Below, piece by piece: positions 33,265 through 41,552 of a stretch of DNA of 64,000 bases. The stretch comes from Methyloversatilis discipulorum (GTDB lineage: Bacteria > Pseudomonadota > Gammaproteobacteria > Burkholderiales > Rhodocyclaceae): contig NZ_JADMJL010000006.1 of NCBI RefSeq assembly GCF_018780585.1, forward strand, positions 62,001-126,000. The letters run 5' to 3'. The notes beneath the pieces are model-generated. The model saw only the letters and a program-made list of their open reading frames with translations. It did not search any database and was not told the origin of the DNA. Every line of letters starts with the position of its first letter. Positions within the stretch are counted from its first letter, which is position 1. Both the position numbers and the translations under genes were made by a program.

Positions 33265-35438
33265 ATCCAAACCGCCGCCCCGATCGCCGCTTCTGGCAAG
33301 TGCTGGCGGCACTGTCTGGTCTGCTGCTGCTGTGGGCGGTGGTGACCTGTCTGCTGCTGCTGTCCACGCTGGACGCCAGCGAACGCGACACTGTGCTGTC
33401 GCTGCTCGGCGGGCGCATGCCGCTGGCGCTGATGACGCTGCTGTTCGTGCTGATGCTGGCCGCCGCCGGGCTGAACCAGCTGTACCGCCGCTACATCGTC
33501 GCGCCGGCGCGGCTGGTGGACGAGGCGCGCATCGTGCTCGGCACCGATGCCGAGCGCGCACTGACGCCGCAGGGCGACGTCGAGAACCGCGCGCTGGCCG
33601 ACGTCATCGCCGGCTTTGTAGAACAGCGCGCGCGGCTGCGCGCCGACATCGCCGAACAGGTGCGCGCCGCTAGCCGCAACGTCGAACAGGAACGCAGCCG
33701 GCTCGCCGCGCTGATGTCGGAACTGACGCAGTCGGTCGTCGTGTGCAATCTGGACGGTCGCATCCTGCTCTACAACAACCGCGCGCGGCTGCAGTTCCGT
33801 GCGCTGTCCGACGCCCCGCGTCTGGCCGACGGCGCCGAACTGATCGGCCTCGGCCGCTCGATCTACACCGTGTTCGACCGCAAGCTGGTCGCCCACGCGC
33901 TGGAGAACATCGGCCAGCGCATGCAGCGCGGCGTCGCCAGCCCGTCGGCGCAGTTCGTCACCACCACGCGCGCCGGCCAGCTGCTGCGCGCGCAGATGAC
34001 GCCGGTGCGCAGCGGCGACGACGGCGACAGTGCGATCAGCGGCTTCGTGCTGATGCTGGACAACATCACGCGCGACTTCGAGGAGGATTCGGAGCGCGAT
34101 CGCCTGCTGCTCGGGCTGACCGAAGGCAGCCGCGCCTCGCTCGCCAACATGCAGGCGGCGATCGACATGCTGGACTACCCCGACCTCGAACCGGCGATGC
34201 GCGAGCGCTTCCACGGCGTCATCCGCGACGAGGTGGGCGCGATGAGCCGGCGCATCCGCGATCTGGCCGACGAAGCGACGCGCGGCCTGAAGGCGCGCTG
34301 GCCGCTGGAGGACATGCTGGGTGCCGATCTGCTGTCGGCGGCCACGCGCCGCATCGAGGCGGTGAAGGGCCCGCGCGTGCAGCCGGACGACATCGACGCC
34401 ACGCTGTGGCTCAAGGTCGACAGCTTTTCGCTGCTGCAGGCGCTGGCCTATCTGGCCGAGCGGCTGGCCGACGAGTACGACATCCGCGTCGTCATGCTCA
34501 GACTGGTCGCCGCGCCGCAGGACAACCGCGCCCACCTCGACCTGATCTGGCAGGGTCAGACCATGAGCACCGAAACCGTCATGAGCTGGCAGATGGACGC
34601 GATGACGGCCGGCGGCGAGCGCTCGCCGCTGTCGGTGCGCGACGTGGTCGAACGGCACGGCGGCGAGTTCTGGCTGGAGCGCGAGCGGGTGCGCCACCGC
34701 GCCTTCTTCCGCTTCCTGCTGCCGCTGGCCAGCGAGCGCGAACAGCTCGACGTCGCGACCTTCGTGCCGCAGGGCAGCCGCCCCGAGTACTACGACTTCG
34801 ACCTGTTCCGCGCCACCGAATCCAGCCGCGAACTGGCCGACCGGCCGCTGACCGAACTGGCCTACACCGTGTTCGACACCGAAACCACCGGCCTGAACCC
34901 GGGCGAGGGCGACGAAATCATCCAGATCGGCGCCGCCCGCGTGGTCAACGGCAAGCTGCTGCGGCAGGAAAGTTTCGAACAGCTGGTCGATCCGCAGCGC
35001 GGCATTCCGGCGGCATCGATCCCCATCCACGGCATCACGCCCGACATGGTGGCCGGCCAGCCGACGATAGACCGCGTGCTGCCTGCCTTCCACACCTTCG
35101 CCCAGGACACCGTGCTGGTTGCGCACAACGCCGCCTTCGACATGCGTTTCCTGCAGCTGAAGGAGGCGCGCACCGGCGTGCGCTTCGAGCAGCCGGTGCT
35201 CGACACGCTGCTGCTGTCGGCGCTGGTGCACCCGAACCAGGCGTCGCACCGGCTGGAGGCCATCGCCGAACGCTTCAACATCACCGTGATCGGCCGCCAC
35301 ACCGCGCTCGGTGACGCCATCGTCACCGCCGAGGTCTTCCTGAAGCTGATACCGCTGCTCGCCGAGAAGGGCATCCACACGCTGGGGCAGGCGATGGAGG
35401 CGGCGCAGGAAACGTATTACGCGCGGATCAAGTACTGA
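33261..35438 (+). CDS. Membrane PAS / degenerate kinase fused to a DEDDh 3'-5' exonuclease
   Basis: A 725-residue fusion. Two membrane helices lie at about 11-35 and 53-74, a PAS-like domain at about 145-270, and a kinase-like region at about 275-490. In the helix that should carry the H-box, the phospho-accepting position is Glu288 (TEGSRASL against HELRTPL). The ATPase lobe lacks clear N and G boxes, so it is probably a pseudokinase. Residues about 530-705 are a DnaQ-like exonuclease with intact DEDDh residues Asp539, Glu541, Asp627, His680 and Asp685. ATG 33261 overlaps the receiver stop. It converges on the DUF294 gene. Confidence 0.9.
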   Translation: MNPNRRPDRRFWQVLAALSGLLLLWAVVTCLLLLSTLDASERDTVLSLLGGRMPLALMTLLFVLMLAAAGLNQLYRRYIVAPARLVDEARIVLGTDAERALTPQGDVENRALADVIAGFVEQRARLRADIAEQVRAASRNVEQERSRLAALMSELTQSVVVCNLDGRILLYNNRARLQFRALSDAPRLADGAELIGLGRSIYTVFDRKLVAHALENIGQRMQRGVASPSAQFVTTTRAGQLLRAQMTPVRSGDDGDSAISGFVLMLDNITRDFEEDSERDRLLLGLTEGSRASLANMQAAIDMLDYPDLEPAMRERFHGVIRDEVGAMSRRIRDLADEATRGLKARWPLEDMLGADLLSAATRRIEAVKGPRVQPDDIDATLWLKVDSFSLLQALAYLAERLADEYDIRVVMLRLVAAPQDNRAHLDLIWQGQTMSTETVMSWQMDAMTAGGERSPLSVRDVVERHGGEFWLERERVRHRAFFRFLLPLASEREQLDVATFVPQGSRPEYYDFDLFRATESSRELADRPLTELAYTVFDTETTGLNPGEGDEIIQIGAARVVNGKLLRQESFEQLVDPQRGIPAASIPIHGITPDMVAGQPTIDRVLPAFHTFAQDTVLVAHNAAFDMRFLQLKEARTGVRFEQPVLDTLLLSALVHPNQASHRLEAIAERFNITVIGRHTALGDAIVTAEVFLKLIPLLAEKGIHTLGQAMEAAQETYYARIKY

Positions 35439-35442
35439 GCGT

Positions 35443-35469
35443 GGCGGGGCGCGTCAGAACCGCCCCGCC
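35443..35469. terminator. Hairpin between convergent exonuclease and DUF294 genes
   Basis: GGCGGGGC (35443-35450) and GCCCCGCC (35462-35469) pair over 8 bp; the stop codon of the DUF294 gene lies in the loop. There is no T-tract. Confidence 0.45.
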
Positions 35470-37289
35470 TGATAGCGCTGCCCCAGCACGTTCTGCAGCG
35501 ACTGCACGACGCTGAAGGCGTCCTTCAGCTGGCTGCGTTCGAAGTTCGACAGTTCGTCCGGGCGCAGGAAGTTGTCAGCGTTCAGGCCGGCGGCGAGTTG
35601 GCGGGCCTGGTGCTGGATGCGCAGCGTGGCGATGAATTCCAGCGCGTCGCGCAGGTCGCGTGCGGCCTGTTCGCTGATCTCGCCGCTGGCGGCGGCGACG
35701 GCCAGCCGGTCGTGCGTGTTGACCGCGTCGTGGCCGCCGGCCAGTGCATAGACGCGCGCCAGGTCGACCACCGGCACGATGCCGTTGTGCTTGAGGTCCA
35801 GCGTGCCCTTGTTGTCGCCGCTGCGTATCGTCGACAGGCTTCGGAACAGGCCCAGTGGCGGCGTGTGGCTCAGTGCATTGCCCACCATGTATGCGAGGAA
35901 GATGCGGTTGTCGCGCGTGTGTGCGAGCACGTCGCGGCGCAGTTCGTCGAGCAGCGCGGTCTTGCCGTAGATGGCGCGCAGGTCGAAGAACACGCAGGTG
36001 AGCATGAGCGCCTTCGGCTCCGGCTGGTCCACCCATTTGCGGAAGTACTGCATCCAGCGCGCCTTGGGCTGCCGCCACTGGTCGGTCATCGCCATCATTT
36101 CGCCCGGGCAGTGGATGTAGCCGCAGGCGTCCAGGCCGTCGCACACCCAGGTGGCGAAGGCCTTGAAATAGTCGCCGTGCATGGCAGCGTCGTAGCTGTC
36201 GTCGATCACGAGACAGTTGTCCTGGTCCGACTTGGCCGTCTGTTCGCTGCGCGCCTGTGAGCCGGCGGCCACCCACACGTAGTCCACCGGCGCCGGGCCG
36301 AACTTCGCTTCGGCCAGCTGCACCAGCCGGCAGGTGATGGCGTCGGTCACCGCGGTGATGATGTGGCCGGTGCTGTAGGCAGTGGCGCCGGCAGCGGCCA
36401 GATTCTGCTGCAGCTGGCGCACGCGCGAGGCGGCGGCAGCCAGGCCCTCGACCGTGGTCTGCTTGTAGATGTCGCCGGCCAGGTAGACGGCAGAAGTGCT
36501 GTGCTGTTCGGTCAGGTCGGTGGCGGTGATCATGCCGGCCACGCGATCGCCGTCCATCACCGGCACGTGGTGGATGTTGTGGCGCGCCATCAGCAGCAGT
36601 GCGTCGAAGGCGGGCTTGCGCACGTCCATCGTCATCGGTGCGACGGTGGCGATGTCGATCACCGGACGGTCGATGTCCAGCCCCTGGGCGACGGCGCGGT
36701 TGCGCAGGTCGCGGTCGGTCACCAGGCCGTACAGATGGCCGGCTTGGTCGACGATGAGCACCGAGGACACGCGTTGTTCGCGCATCAGCTGCGCCGCCGC
36801 GCGTATGGCGGTGTCCGGCGCCAGCGTGATCGGTGCGCGCTTGACCAGTGCCCGCACCGGCGTGGTCATCAGATTCAGGTGTGGATCGCTGCTGCGCGAG
36901 GTGGTGCCGGGGCTGCCACCCGGCACGATGAAGGCGCGCAGCGCCGGATGGGCGGCGCAGGCGGCGTCGATGTCGGCAGCGGCAAAGCGGGCGACCGTGG
37001 CACCGCGGTCGGCGCGCACCGTCCACGGTTCCGGTACGCGGGCGGCGGTGCCGTAACCGAACAGTTCGCCCGGCGCGAGCGCGACGCGGCCGCCGTGGTC
37101 GGCGTCGATCAGGTCGATGTGGCCGTCGAGCAGCAGGTAGAGCGCGTCGGCATCGACCGCCGCCTCGCCGTCGAAGGCGACGACACGGGCGGCGGCGGCC
37201 AGCGCCTCGCGGGCGCCGTCATCCAGCAAGGCAAGGGCGCGCTGCGTCGACAGCGCGGTGCGCAGGCGAGCGTCGGGGGAATCGGTCAT
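35454..37289 (-). CDS. cNMP-like / CBS-pair / DUF294 nucleotidyltransferase
   Basis: A 611-residue cytoplasmic protein. Residues 15-125 resemble a cyclic-nucleotide-binding fold, though the phosphate-binding motif looks degenerate. Two CBS domains follow at about 141-265 (SSVLIVDQAGHLYGLVTDRD, HHVPVMDGDRVAGMITATDL). The DUF294 nucleotidyltransferase core (about 285-430) keeps GSQARSEQ (343-350) and the acidic SDQDN (354-358). A DUF294 C-terminal helical domain completes it (about 455-600). The GlnD-like catalytic pattern suggests nucleotidyl transfer controlled by adenine-nucleotide binding. Association with exonuclease and SSS genes is seen in other proteobacteria. Confidence 0.9.
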   Translation of the reverse strand: MTDSPDARLRTALSTQRALALLDDGAREALAAAARVVAFDGEAAVDADALYLLLDGHIDLIDADHGGRVALAPGELFGYGTAARVPEPWTVRADRGATVARFAAADIDAACAAHPALRAFIVPGGSPGTTSRSSDPHLNLMTTPVRALVKRAPITLAPDTAIRAAAQLMREQRVSSVLIVDQAGHLYGLVTDRDLRNRAVAQGLDIDRPVIDIATVAPMTMDVRKPAFDALLLMARHNIHHVPVMDGDRVAGMITATDLTEQHSTSAVYLAGDIYKQTTVEGLAAAASRVRQLQQNLAAAGATAYSTGHIITAVTDAITCRLVQLAEAKFGPAPVDYVWVAAGSQARSEQTAKSDQDNCLVIDDSYDAAMHGDYFKAFATWVCDGLDACGYIHCPGEMMAMTDQWRQPKARWMQYFRKWVDQPEPKALMLTCVFFDLRAIYGKTALLDELRRDVLAHTRDNRIFLAYMVGNALSHTPPLGLFRSLSTIRSGDNKGTLDLKHNGIVPVVDLARVYALAGGHDAVNTHDRLAVAAASGEISEQAARDLRDALEFIATLRIQHQARQLAAGLNADNFLRPDELSNFERSQLKDAFSVVQSLQNVLGQRYQAGRF

Positions 37290-37387
37290 CGCGTTCGGGG
37301 CTCCGCAGGCAGGGCAGGTAATGCAAGCATGCCTGCAATCGTCGTCGCCGCCTTGACTACACGCAAGCCCCGCGACGGCGGCCGGGA

Positions 37388-38161
37388 CTAACTCACGCGT
37401 ACTTCCGCGCCGGGTTCGATCGCGCCGCCAGCCACCACCTCCAGATACACGCCGAGATCGCGATGTCCGTAGCGCTCCATCATGGTCGCCGGAATGGTCA
37501 TGTCGCGCTCCGCCGTGAGCGGGTTCACGCCGGTGGCGGCGCAGCGCGGGGTGCGCATGACCGCCTTCAGGCGCACGTTGCCGATCGTCAGTTCGCGGTC
37601 GAGCCAACCCGCTTCCGCCCACGGCTCCGCGCCGTCGATGTAGAGGTTGGCGCGAAAGCGCATCGGGTCGATGTCCACGCCCCATTCCTCGCCGATGCGG
37701 CGCACCGTGGCGAGGTTGATCAGCGACACTGCATTCATCATGCCGTGCGACAGCACGCTCACGTCGGTGAAGCGGAAGCCTTCGCCAGCGACGAGCGTGG
37801 GCGGGCCTTCGAAGCGGGCGCCCAGGTGGCGGGCAACGAAATCGGCGAAGCGGGCGCAGGCGGCGCTGTCGTCGAGGTCGACCTGCAGCGTGCGACCGTC
37901 CGGCGTGCGCACGGTGAGGCGGCGCGCGTCGTCGTCGAGATGGGTGGTCAGGGCAGCCAGGGCCGGGTGGTCCATCAGCGCGATGAAGTCAGTCTTTGGA
38001 CGTGGCTGATAGCTGCCGGCATCGAAGTCCCAGCTGCCGTTGGTGAGCGCGTACAGGCGGTCCAGCGGCATGCCCTCGCCGGCGCGCAGTTCGACGCGGG
38101 CGAGCGGTTCGGCGGAAAGGCCCTTTACGGGGTAGCGGTAGAGCTGACGGAGCGTGATCAT
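37388..38161 (-). CDS. MOSC domain-containing protein
   Basis: A 257-residue protein with an N-terminal beta-barrel (LRQLYRYPVKGLSAEPLARVEL) and a C-terminal MOSC domain with the conserved cysteine in MRTPRCAATGVNP. MOSC proteins handle molybdenum cofactor or sulfur transfer; relatives such as YcbX/YiiM and mARC reduce N-hydroxylated compounds. There is no ferredoxin domain. Start 38161 was chosen because the family begins at this strand; a longer frame to 38242 has no ribosome site. Confidence 0.88.
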   Translation of the reverse strand: MITLRQLYRYPVKGLSAEPLARVELRAGEGMPLDRLYALTNGSWDFDAGSYQPRPKTDFIALMDHPALAALTTHLDDDARRLTVRTPDGRTLQVDLDDSAACARFADFVARHLGARFEGPPTLVAGEGFRFTDVSVLSHGMMNAVSLINLATVRRIGEEWGVDIDPMRFRANLYIDGAEPWAEAGWLDRELTIGNVRLKAVMRTPRCAATGVNPLTAERDMTIPATMMERYGHRDLGVYLEVVAGGAIEPGAEVRVS

Positions 38162-38315
38162 GGCGGTGCCCGGGGAAGTGAGGAATGAGCGGATGCTCGG
38201 GGCGCCGGCCGACACCGGCAATAAGTCGTTCACCGGATGCACCGGCGTTGTCGATTCCTGCGCGTCTGCTTCGTCGTCCGGACATACCCCTTACTCACTT
38301 GCAGGAGAGACCGAC

Positions 38316-38750
38316 ATGCGATTCATGGTGCTGATCAAGGCCGACGCGAACAGCGAGGCGGGCGTGATGCCGGACGAGGCGCTGCTGACCGAGATGGGCC
38401 GCTTCAACGAGGAACTGGTAAAGGCCGGTGTCATGCTGGGCGGCGAAGGGCTGCACCCGAGTTCGCGCGGGGCGCGCGTGCGCTTCTCGGGGGCGGCGAG
38501 AACCGTCACCGATGGCCCCTTCGCGGAAACCAGGGAGCTGATCGCCGGCTTCTGGATCTGGCGGTGCGCCTCGCTGCAGGAGGCTATCGACTGGGTGAAG
38601 CGCTGTCCCAACCCGATGCCGGGCGAGTCGGAAATCGAGATCCGGCAGATTTTCGAAGCCGACGACTTCGGCGACGCGATGACGCCCGAACTGCGCGCGC
38701 AGGAAGACCGACTGCGCGAGCAGATCGAGCGCAACCTGCCCGGCGGCTGA
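38316..38750 (+). CDS. YciI/DGPF-domain protein
   Basis: A 144-residue protein with a dimeric ferredoxin-like alpha/beta fold. It starts MRFMVLIKADANSEAGVMPD and has the DGPF motif VTDGPFAETRELIAGFWIW. Such proteins are often paired with ECF sigma factors, but none is adjacent here. No catalytic role is established. A strong AGGAGA ribosome site precedes the ATG at 38316. It is divergent from the MOSC gene. Confidence 0.87.
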   Translation: MRFMVLIKADANSEAGVMPDEALLTEMGRFNEELVKAGVMLGGEGLHPSSRGARVRFSGAARTVTDGPFAETRELIAGFWIWRCASLQEAIDWVKRCPNPMPGESEIEIRQIFEADDFGDAMTPELRAQEDRLREQIERNLPGG

Positions 38751-38781
38751 GTACCGGCGCAGGTCCGAACCCGACATTCTG

Positions 38782-38813
38782 TTGAAAAACAATATATCTG
38801 ACGATATATTGTT
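38782..38813 (+). promoter_or_regulatory. Sigma-70 promoter with BigR-type operator
   Basis: TTGAAA (38782-38787) and TATATT (38805-38810), spaced 17 bases, form a near-consensus promoter. Overlying it is a perfect inverted repeat, AACAATATATC (38788-38798) / GATATATTGTT (38803-38813), with a TGAC spacer. The layout fits autorepression by the ArsR/BigR-type protein encoded just downstream. The ATG lies 8 bases after the -10, implying a leaderless message. Confidence 0.82.
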
Positions 38814-38817
38814 GGCC

Positions 38818-39147
38818 ATGGACACACCCACGCTCGACGATCTGCGCGTTTCGGCTTCGCGCGCCTGCGCGCTGCTGCGCGTGCTGGCGCACGAAGACCG
38901 GCTGGTGCTGCTGTGCCGGCTGGCCGAGCGCGAACACACGGTGGGCGAACTGGAACAGGCGCTGGGCATCGTCCAGCCGACGCTGTCGCAGCAGCTGGGT
39001 GTGCTGCGGCGCGAAGGTCTGGTCGATACGCGGCGCGACGGCAAGTACATCCACTACCGCATCGCCAGCGACGACGCACTGGCGGTCATGCAGACCCTGC
39101 ACGCGCGCTTCTGCGCGGACACCACGAACCACGGAGACACACGATGA
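38818..39147 (+). CDS. ArsR-family repressor, BigR/SqrR-like persulfide sensor
   Basis: A 109-residue winged-helix repressor. The recognition region is [22 protein letters not shown], followed by the wing [12 protein letters not shown]. Cys33 (LLCRLAE) and Cys99 (ARFCAD) match the positions of the redox cysteine pair of BigR/SqrR, which form a tetrasulfide or disulfide in response to sulfide. It overlaps the next gene by ATGA, so it heads a sulfur-transport operon that it should repress. Starting at 38782 would place the start in the operator. Confidence 0.9.
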   Translation: MDTPTLDDLRVSASRACALLRVLAHEDRLVLLCRLAEREHTVGELEQALGIVQPTLSQQLGVLRREGLVDTRRDGKYIHYRIASDDALAVMQTLHARFCADTTNHGDTR

Positions 39148-39578
39148 CCATCGCCTGGGATGCCTTCACACCCTGGAGTTCGCTGGCCGGCGGCGTGCTG
39201 ATCGGCCTGTCGGCCGCCTTGCTGATACTGGGCAGCGGGCGGGTGGCCGGCATCAGCGGCATCGTCGGCGGTCTGCTCAGGCCGGGTGGTCCGGACACGA
39301 CCTGGCGCCTGGCTTTCCTCGGTGGATTGCTGGTCGCGCCCTTGCTGTGGCGGCTGTTCGCTGTGCTGCCCGAGGCGCAGCCGGTGGCCGGTGGCGGGCT
39401 GCTGGTCGTCGCCGGACTGCTGGTCGGCATCGGCACGCGCTACGGCTCGGGTTGCACCAGCGGCCACGGCGTGTGCGGCCTGTCGCGCCTGTCGCCGCGC
39501 TCGCTGGTGGCCACGCTGGCTTTCATGGGCGCCGGTTTCGCCACCGTCTACGTCGTCCGTCACCTGCTGGGAGCCTGA
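39144..39578 (+). CDS. YeeE/YedE-family sulfur transport protein, first half (PmpA-like)
   Basis: A 144-residue membrane protein with about four helices and the family hallmark [20 protein letters not shown], whose cysteine relays the sulfur substrate (thiosulfate or persulfide) through the channel. With the next gene it forms the two halves of a YeeE-like transporter. The start overlaps the repressor stop by 4 bases. Confidence 0.9.
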   Translation: MTIAWDAFTPWSSLAGGVLIGLSAALLILGSGRVAGISGIVGGLLRPGGPDTTWRLAFLGGLLVAPLLWRLFAVLPEAQPVAGGGLLVVAGLLVGIGTRYGSGCTSGHGVCGLSRLSPRSLVATLAFMGAGFATVYVVRHLLGA

Positions 39579-39580
39579 AC

Positions 39581-39997
39581 ATGCAAGCGCTGATCGCACT
39601 CGTTGCCGGGCTGTTGTTCGGCCTCGGCCTGCTGCTGTCCGGCATGGCCAACCCGACCAAGGTGGTCGGTTTTCTGGATCTGGCCGGGAACTGGGATCCG
39701 TCGCTGGCGCTGGTCATGGCCGGGGCCATCGGCGCCGCCTTGCCCGCCTTCACGATCGCCAGGAAGCGCAGCACCGCCTGGGCCGGTTGCGCGCTGGCGC
39801 TGCCCAGCGCCACGCAGATCGATGCTCCGCTGGTGCTGGGCAGTCTGACCTTCGGTGTCGGCTGGGGGCTTGCCGGCTACTGCCCGGGTCCGGCGCTGGT
39901 GTCGCTGGGTACCGGTTCGGCGCCGGCCGTGGTGTTCGTGCTGGCAATGATCGCCGGCATGGCGATCCACGCCTGGCTTACGCGGCCACGGGCGTGA
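39581..39997 (+). CDS. YeeE/YedE-family sulfur transport protein, second half (PmpB-like, DUF6691)
   Basis: A 138-residue membrane protein with about four helices. Family motifs are LLLSGMANPTKVVGFLDLAGNWDPSL at the N-terminus (cited here as separate parts, SGMANP and FLDLAGNWDPSL) and GVGWGLAGYCPGPALVSLG near the C-terminus, where the Cys completes the sulfur pathway. It starts 2 bases after the first half. Its end overlaps the convergent flavin monooxygenase gene by 20 bases. Confidence 0.9.
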   Translation: MQALIALVAGLLFGLGLLLSGMANPTKVVGFLDLAGNWDPSLALVMAGAIGAALPAFTIARKRSTAWAGCALALPSATQIDAPLVLGSLTFGVGWGLAGYCPGPALVSLGTGSAPAVVFVLAMIAGMAIHAWLTRPRA

Positions 39998-41198
39998 GCA
40001 GGTAGTCGAACAGCGCGCGCACGCTGCGGATCTGGTTGCCAAAGGGCAGGGCGCCGCGGCCGCGGAAGAAGAGGCCGGTCTTCAGGTCACCCTTCAGCGC
40101 GGCGGCCAGCTGGTGATCAATGCAGAACTGGCCCCAGCCGATCAGGCCGTCGCGCAGCCCGCACTGGGCGAGGCAGTCGAAGCTCTTGGCGCAGCGCGAC
40201 TTGGCATGCGCCACCGCCTGAGTCCTGTCGAGCAGCGACAGGTATTTCTGCAGCCAGGGCGTGCGCACCGCGCGCGCCGGCAGACCGGCCACGCTGGTGA
40301 ATTCGACCAGATCCTCATCGCGCGCCTCGGCCAGCACGTGCTTGAAGGCGTCGTCGGCGTCACATTCCTCGGTCACCGCGAACGAAGTGCCAAACTGCAC
40401 CGCCGAGGCGCCCAGCGCCTGCATGCGACGGATGTCTTCGTGCGTGCGCAGGCCACCGGCGACGATGACCGGCACTTTGCCCTCGAGGCCGGCCTTGTGC
40501 AGCACTTCCAGCGTTTCCGGCACCACGCGTTCGAAATCGAAGCGCGGGTCGCTGGTGTCTTCGACCTTGGCCGCGCCGAGGTGGCCGGCGGCCCAGCCCG
40601 GATGTTCGAGCACCACGGCGTCAGGCGCGCGTTGCTTGCGTTCCCACTTGCGCACGATGAGCTGCACGCCGCGCGCGTCGGACAGGATGGGGATGAGCGC
40701 CGCCTTCGGGTATTCGCGCGCCAGTTCCGGCAGATCCAGCGGCAGGCCGGCGCCGACGACGATGGCGTCAATGCCGGCCTGCAGCGCGGTCTTCACATGT
40801 TCGGCGTAGGCACTGACGGCACGCATCACGTTCACCGCCAGCATGCCGCGACCGCCCGAAATTTCCTTCGCGGCCGCAATCTCGCGCTGCAGGGCTTCGA
40901 CGTTGGCGGCGTTGATCTGCTGTTTGGCGTCTTCACCGCGCAGGCCGCGCGTGCGTTCCATCAGGTCCGGGTGATGACGGCGCAGGTCCACCGACGAAAT
41001 GGTGCCGACACCCCCCTGCTGTGCCACGGTGCCTGCCAGCCGGTGTGCCGACACGCCGACGCCCATGCCGCCCTGCACGATGGGCAGCAGCGTGCGGCCG
41101 CCGAGCTTCAGCGGCCGCAGGCCGCTGCGCGCGAACTGCTCGGCATGCGGGCTGACCGCCGACGTGACGGCGGAAACTTCGGAAGGGGAAAGCATCAT
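39978..41198 (-). CDS. NAD(P)H-dependent flavin oxidoreductase / nitronate monooxygenase
   Basis: A 406-residue FMN-binding TIM-barrel enzyme of the 2-nitropropane dioxygenase class. FMN-site blocks are visible: IVQGGMGVGVSAHRLA, VGTISSVDLR, VVGAGLPLDLPEL, VIVAGGLRTHEDIRRM and SAVQFGTSFAVTEEC. A Cys-rich C-terminal extension (SRCAKSFDCLAQCGLRD) is typical of the larger subgroup. The physiological substrate is unknown. Two consecutive ATGs occur at the start; 41198 is used. The 3' end overlaps the sulfur-transport gene on the other strand. Confidence 0.9.
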   Translation of the reverse strand: MMLSPSEVSAVTSAVSPHAEQFARSGLRPLKLGGRTLLPIVQGGMGVGVSAHRLAGTVAQQGGVGTISSVDLRRHHPDLMERTRGLRGEDAKQQINAANVEALQREIAAAKEISGGRGMLAVNVMRAVSAYAEHVKTALQAGIDAIVVGAGLPLDLPELAREYPKAALIPILSDARGVQLIVRKWERKQRAPDAVVLEHPGWAAGHLGAAKVEDTSDPRFDFERVVPETLEVLHKAGLEGKVPVIVAGGLRTHEDIRRMQALGASAVQFGTSFAVTEECDADDAFKHVLAEARDEDLVEFTSVAGLPARAVRTPWLQKYLSLLDRTQAVAHAKSRCAKSFDCLAQCGLRDGLIGWGQFCIDHQLAAALKGDLKTGLFFRGRGALPFGNQIRSVRALFDYLLTPVAA

Positions 41199-41552
41199 GG
41201 TGTACGGACCGGCGGAGTGTGGGCGACACCATAGCCGGCCGTCGGCGGCGCCGGCTTGAGCAAGGTCAAGCACCGCTCCCATCCGTAAAGTGCGCCAGAC
41301 CCGCGGCCCGGGCTCGGGGGAGGGTTCTGTGGGAGGGGCCTTCTGACCCCGACTGCGGCCTGAATCGAAGCCTGCGGATTGCAGCGGCCGCGTCGCGGCC
41401 AAGGCCGCTCCCACAGGGATCGCGCCAAATCCGCGGCCAGAGCCAGGGTTTTGTGGGAGGGGTCTTGACCCCGACGGCGGCCTGACTGCGGACTGCAGCG
41501 GCCGAGTCGCGGCCGAGTCGCGGTCGAGGCCGCGACTCGGGGCGCCTGGCGA
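41199..41552. repeat. REP/BIME-like repeat cluster in a 354-base gap
   Basis: Two imperfect direct copies start GTGGGAGGGG at 41329 and 41453 and share GACCCCGAC, GCGGCCTGA, TGCAGCGGCCG and GTCGCGGCC. The first copy is closed by an inverted arm: TGTGGGAGGGGCCTT (41328-41342) against AAGGCCGCTCCCACA (41401-41415), one mismatch. A third hairpin, CCGAGTCGCGG / CCGCGACTCGG (41513-41540), sits beside the end of the PEP-CTERM gene. No gene is visible in the gap. Confidence 0.75.

Noticed and set aside
33201-35378. 725-codon minus-strand frame opposite the exonuclease fusion
   Set aside because: Shadow frame; the + strand has intact PAS and DEDDh motifs.
39978-39997. Frameshift or misassembly where the YeeE half and flavin enzyme overlap by 20 bases
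   Set aside because: Both proteins end at normal family lengths; a tail-to-tail overlap is common in dense genomes.
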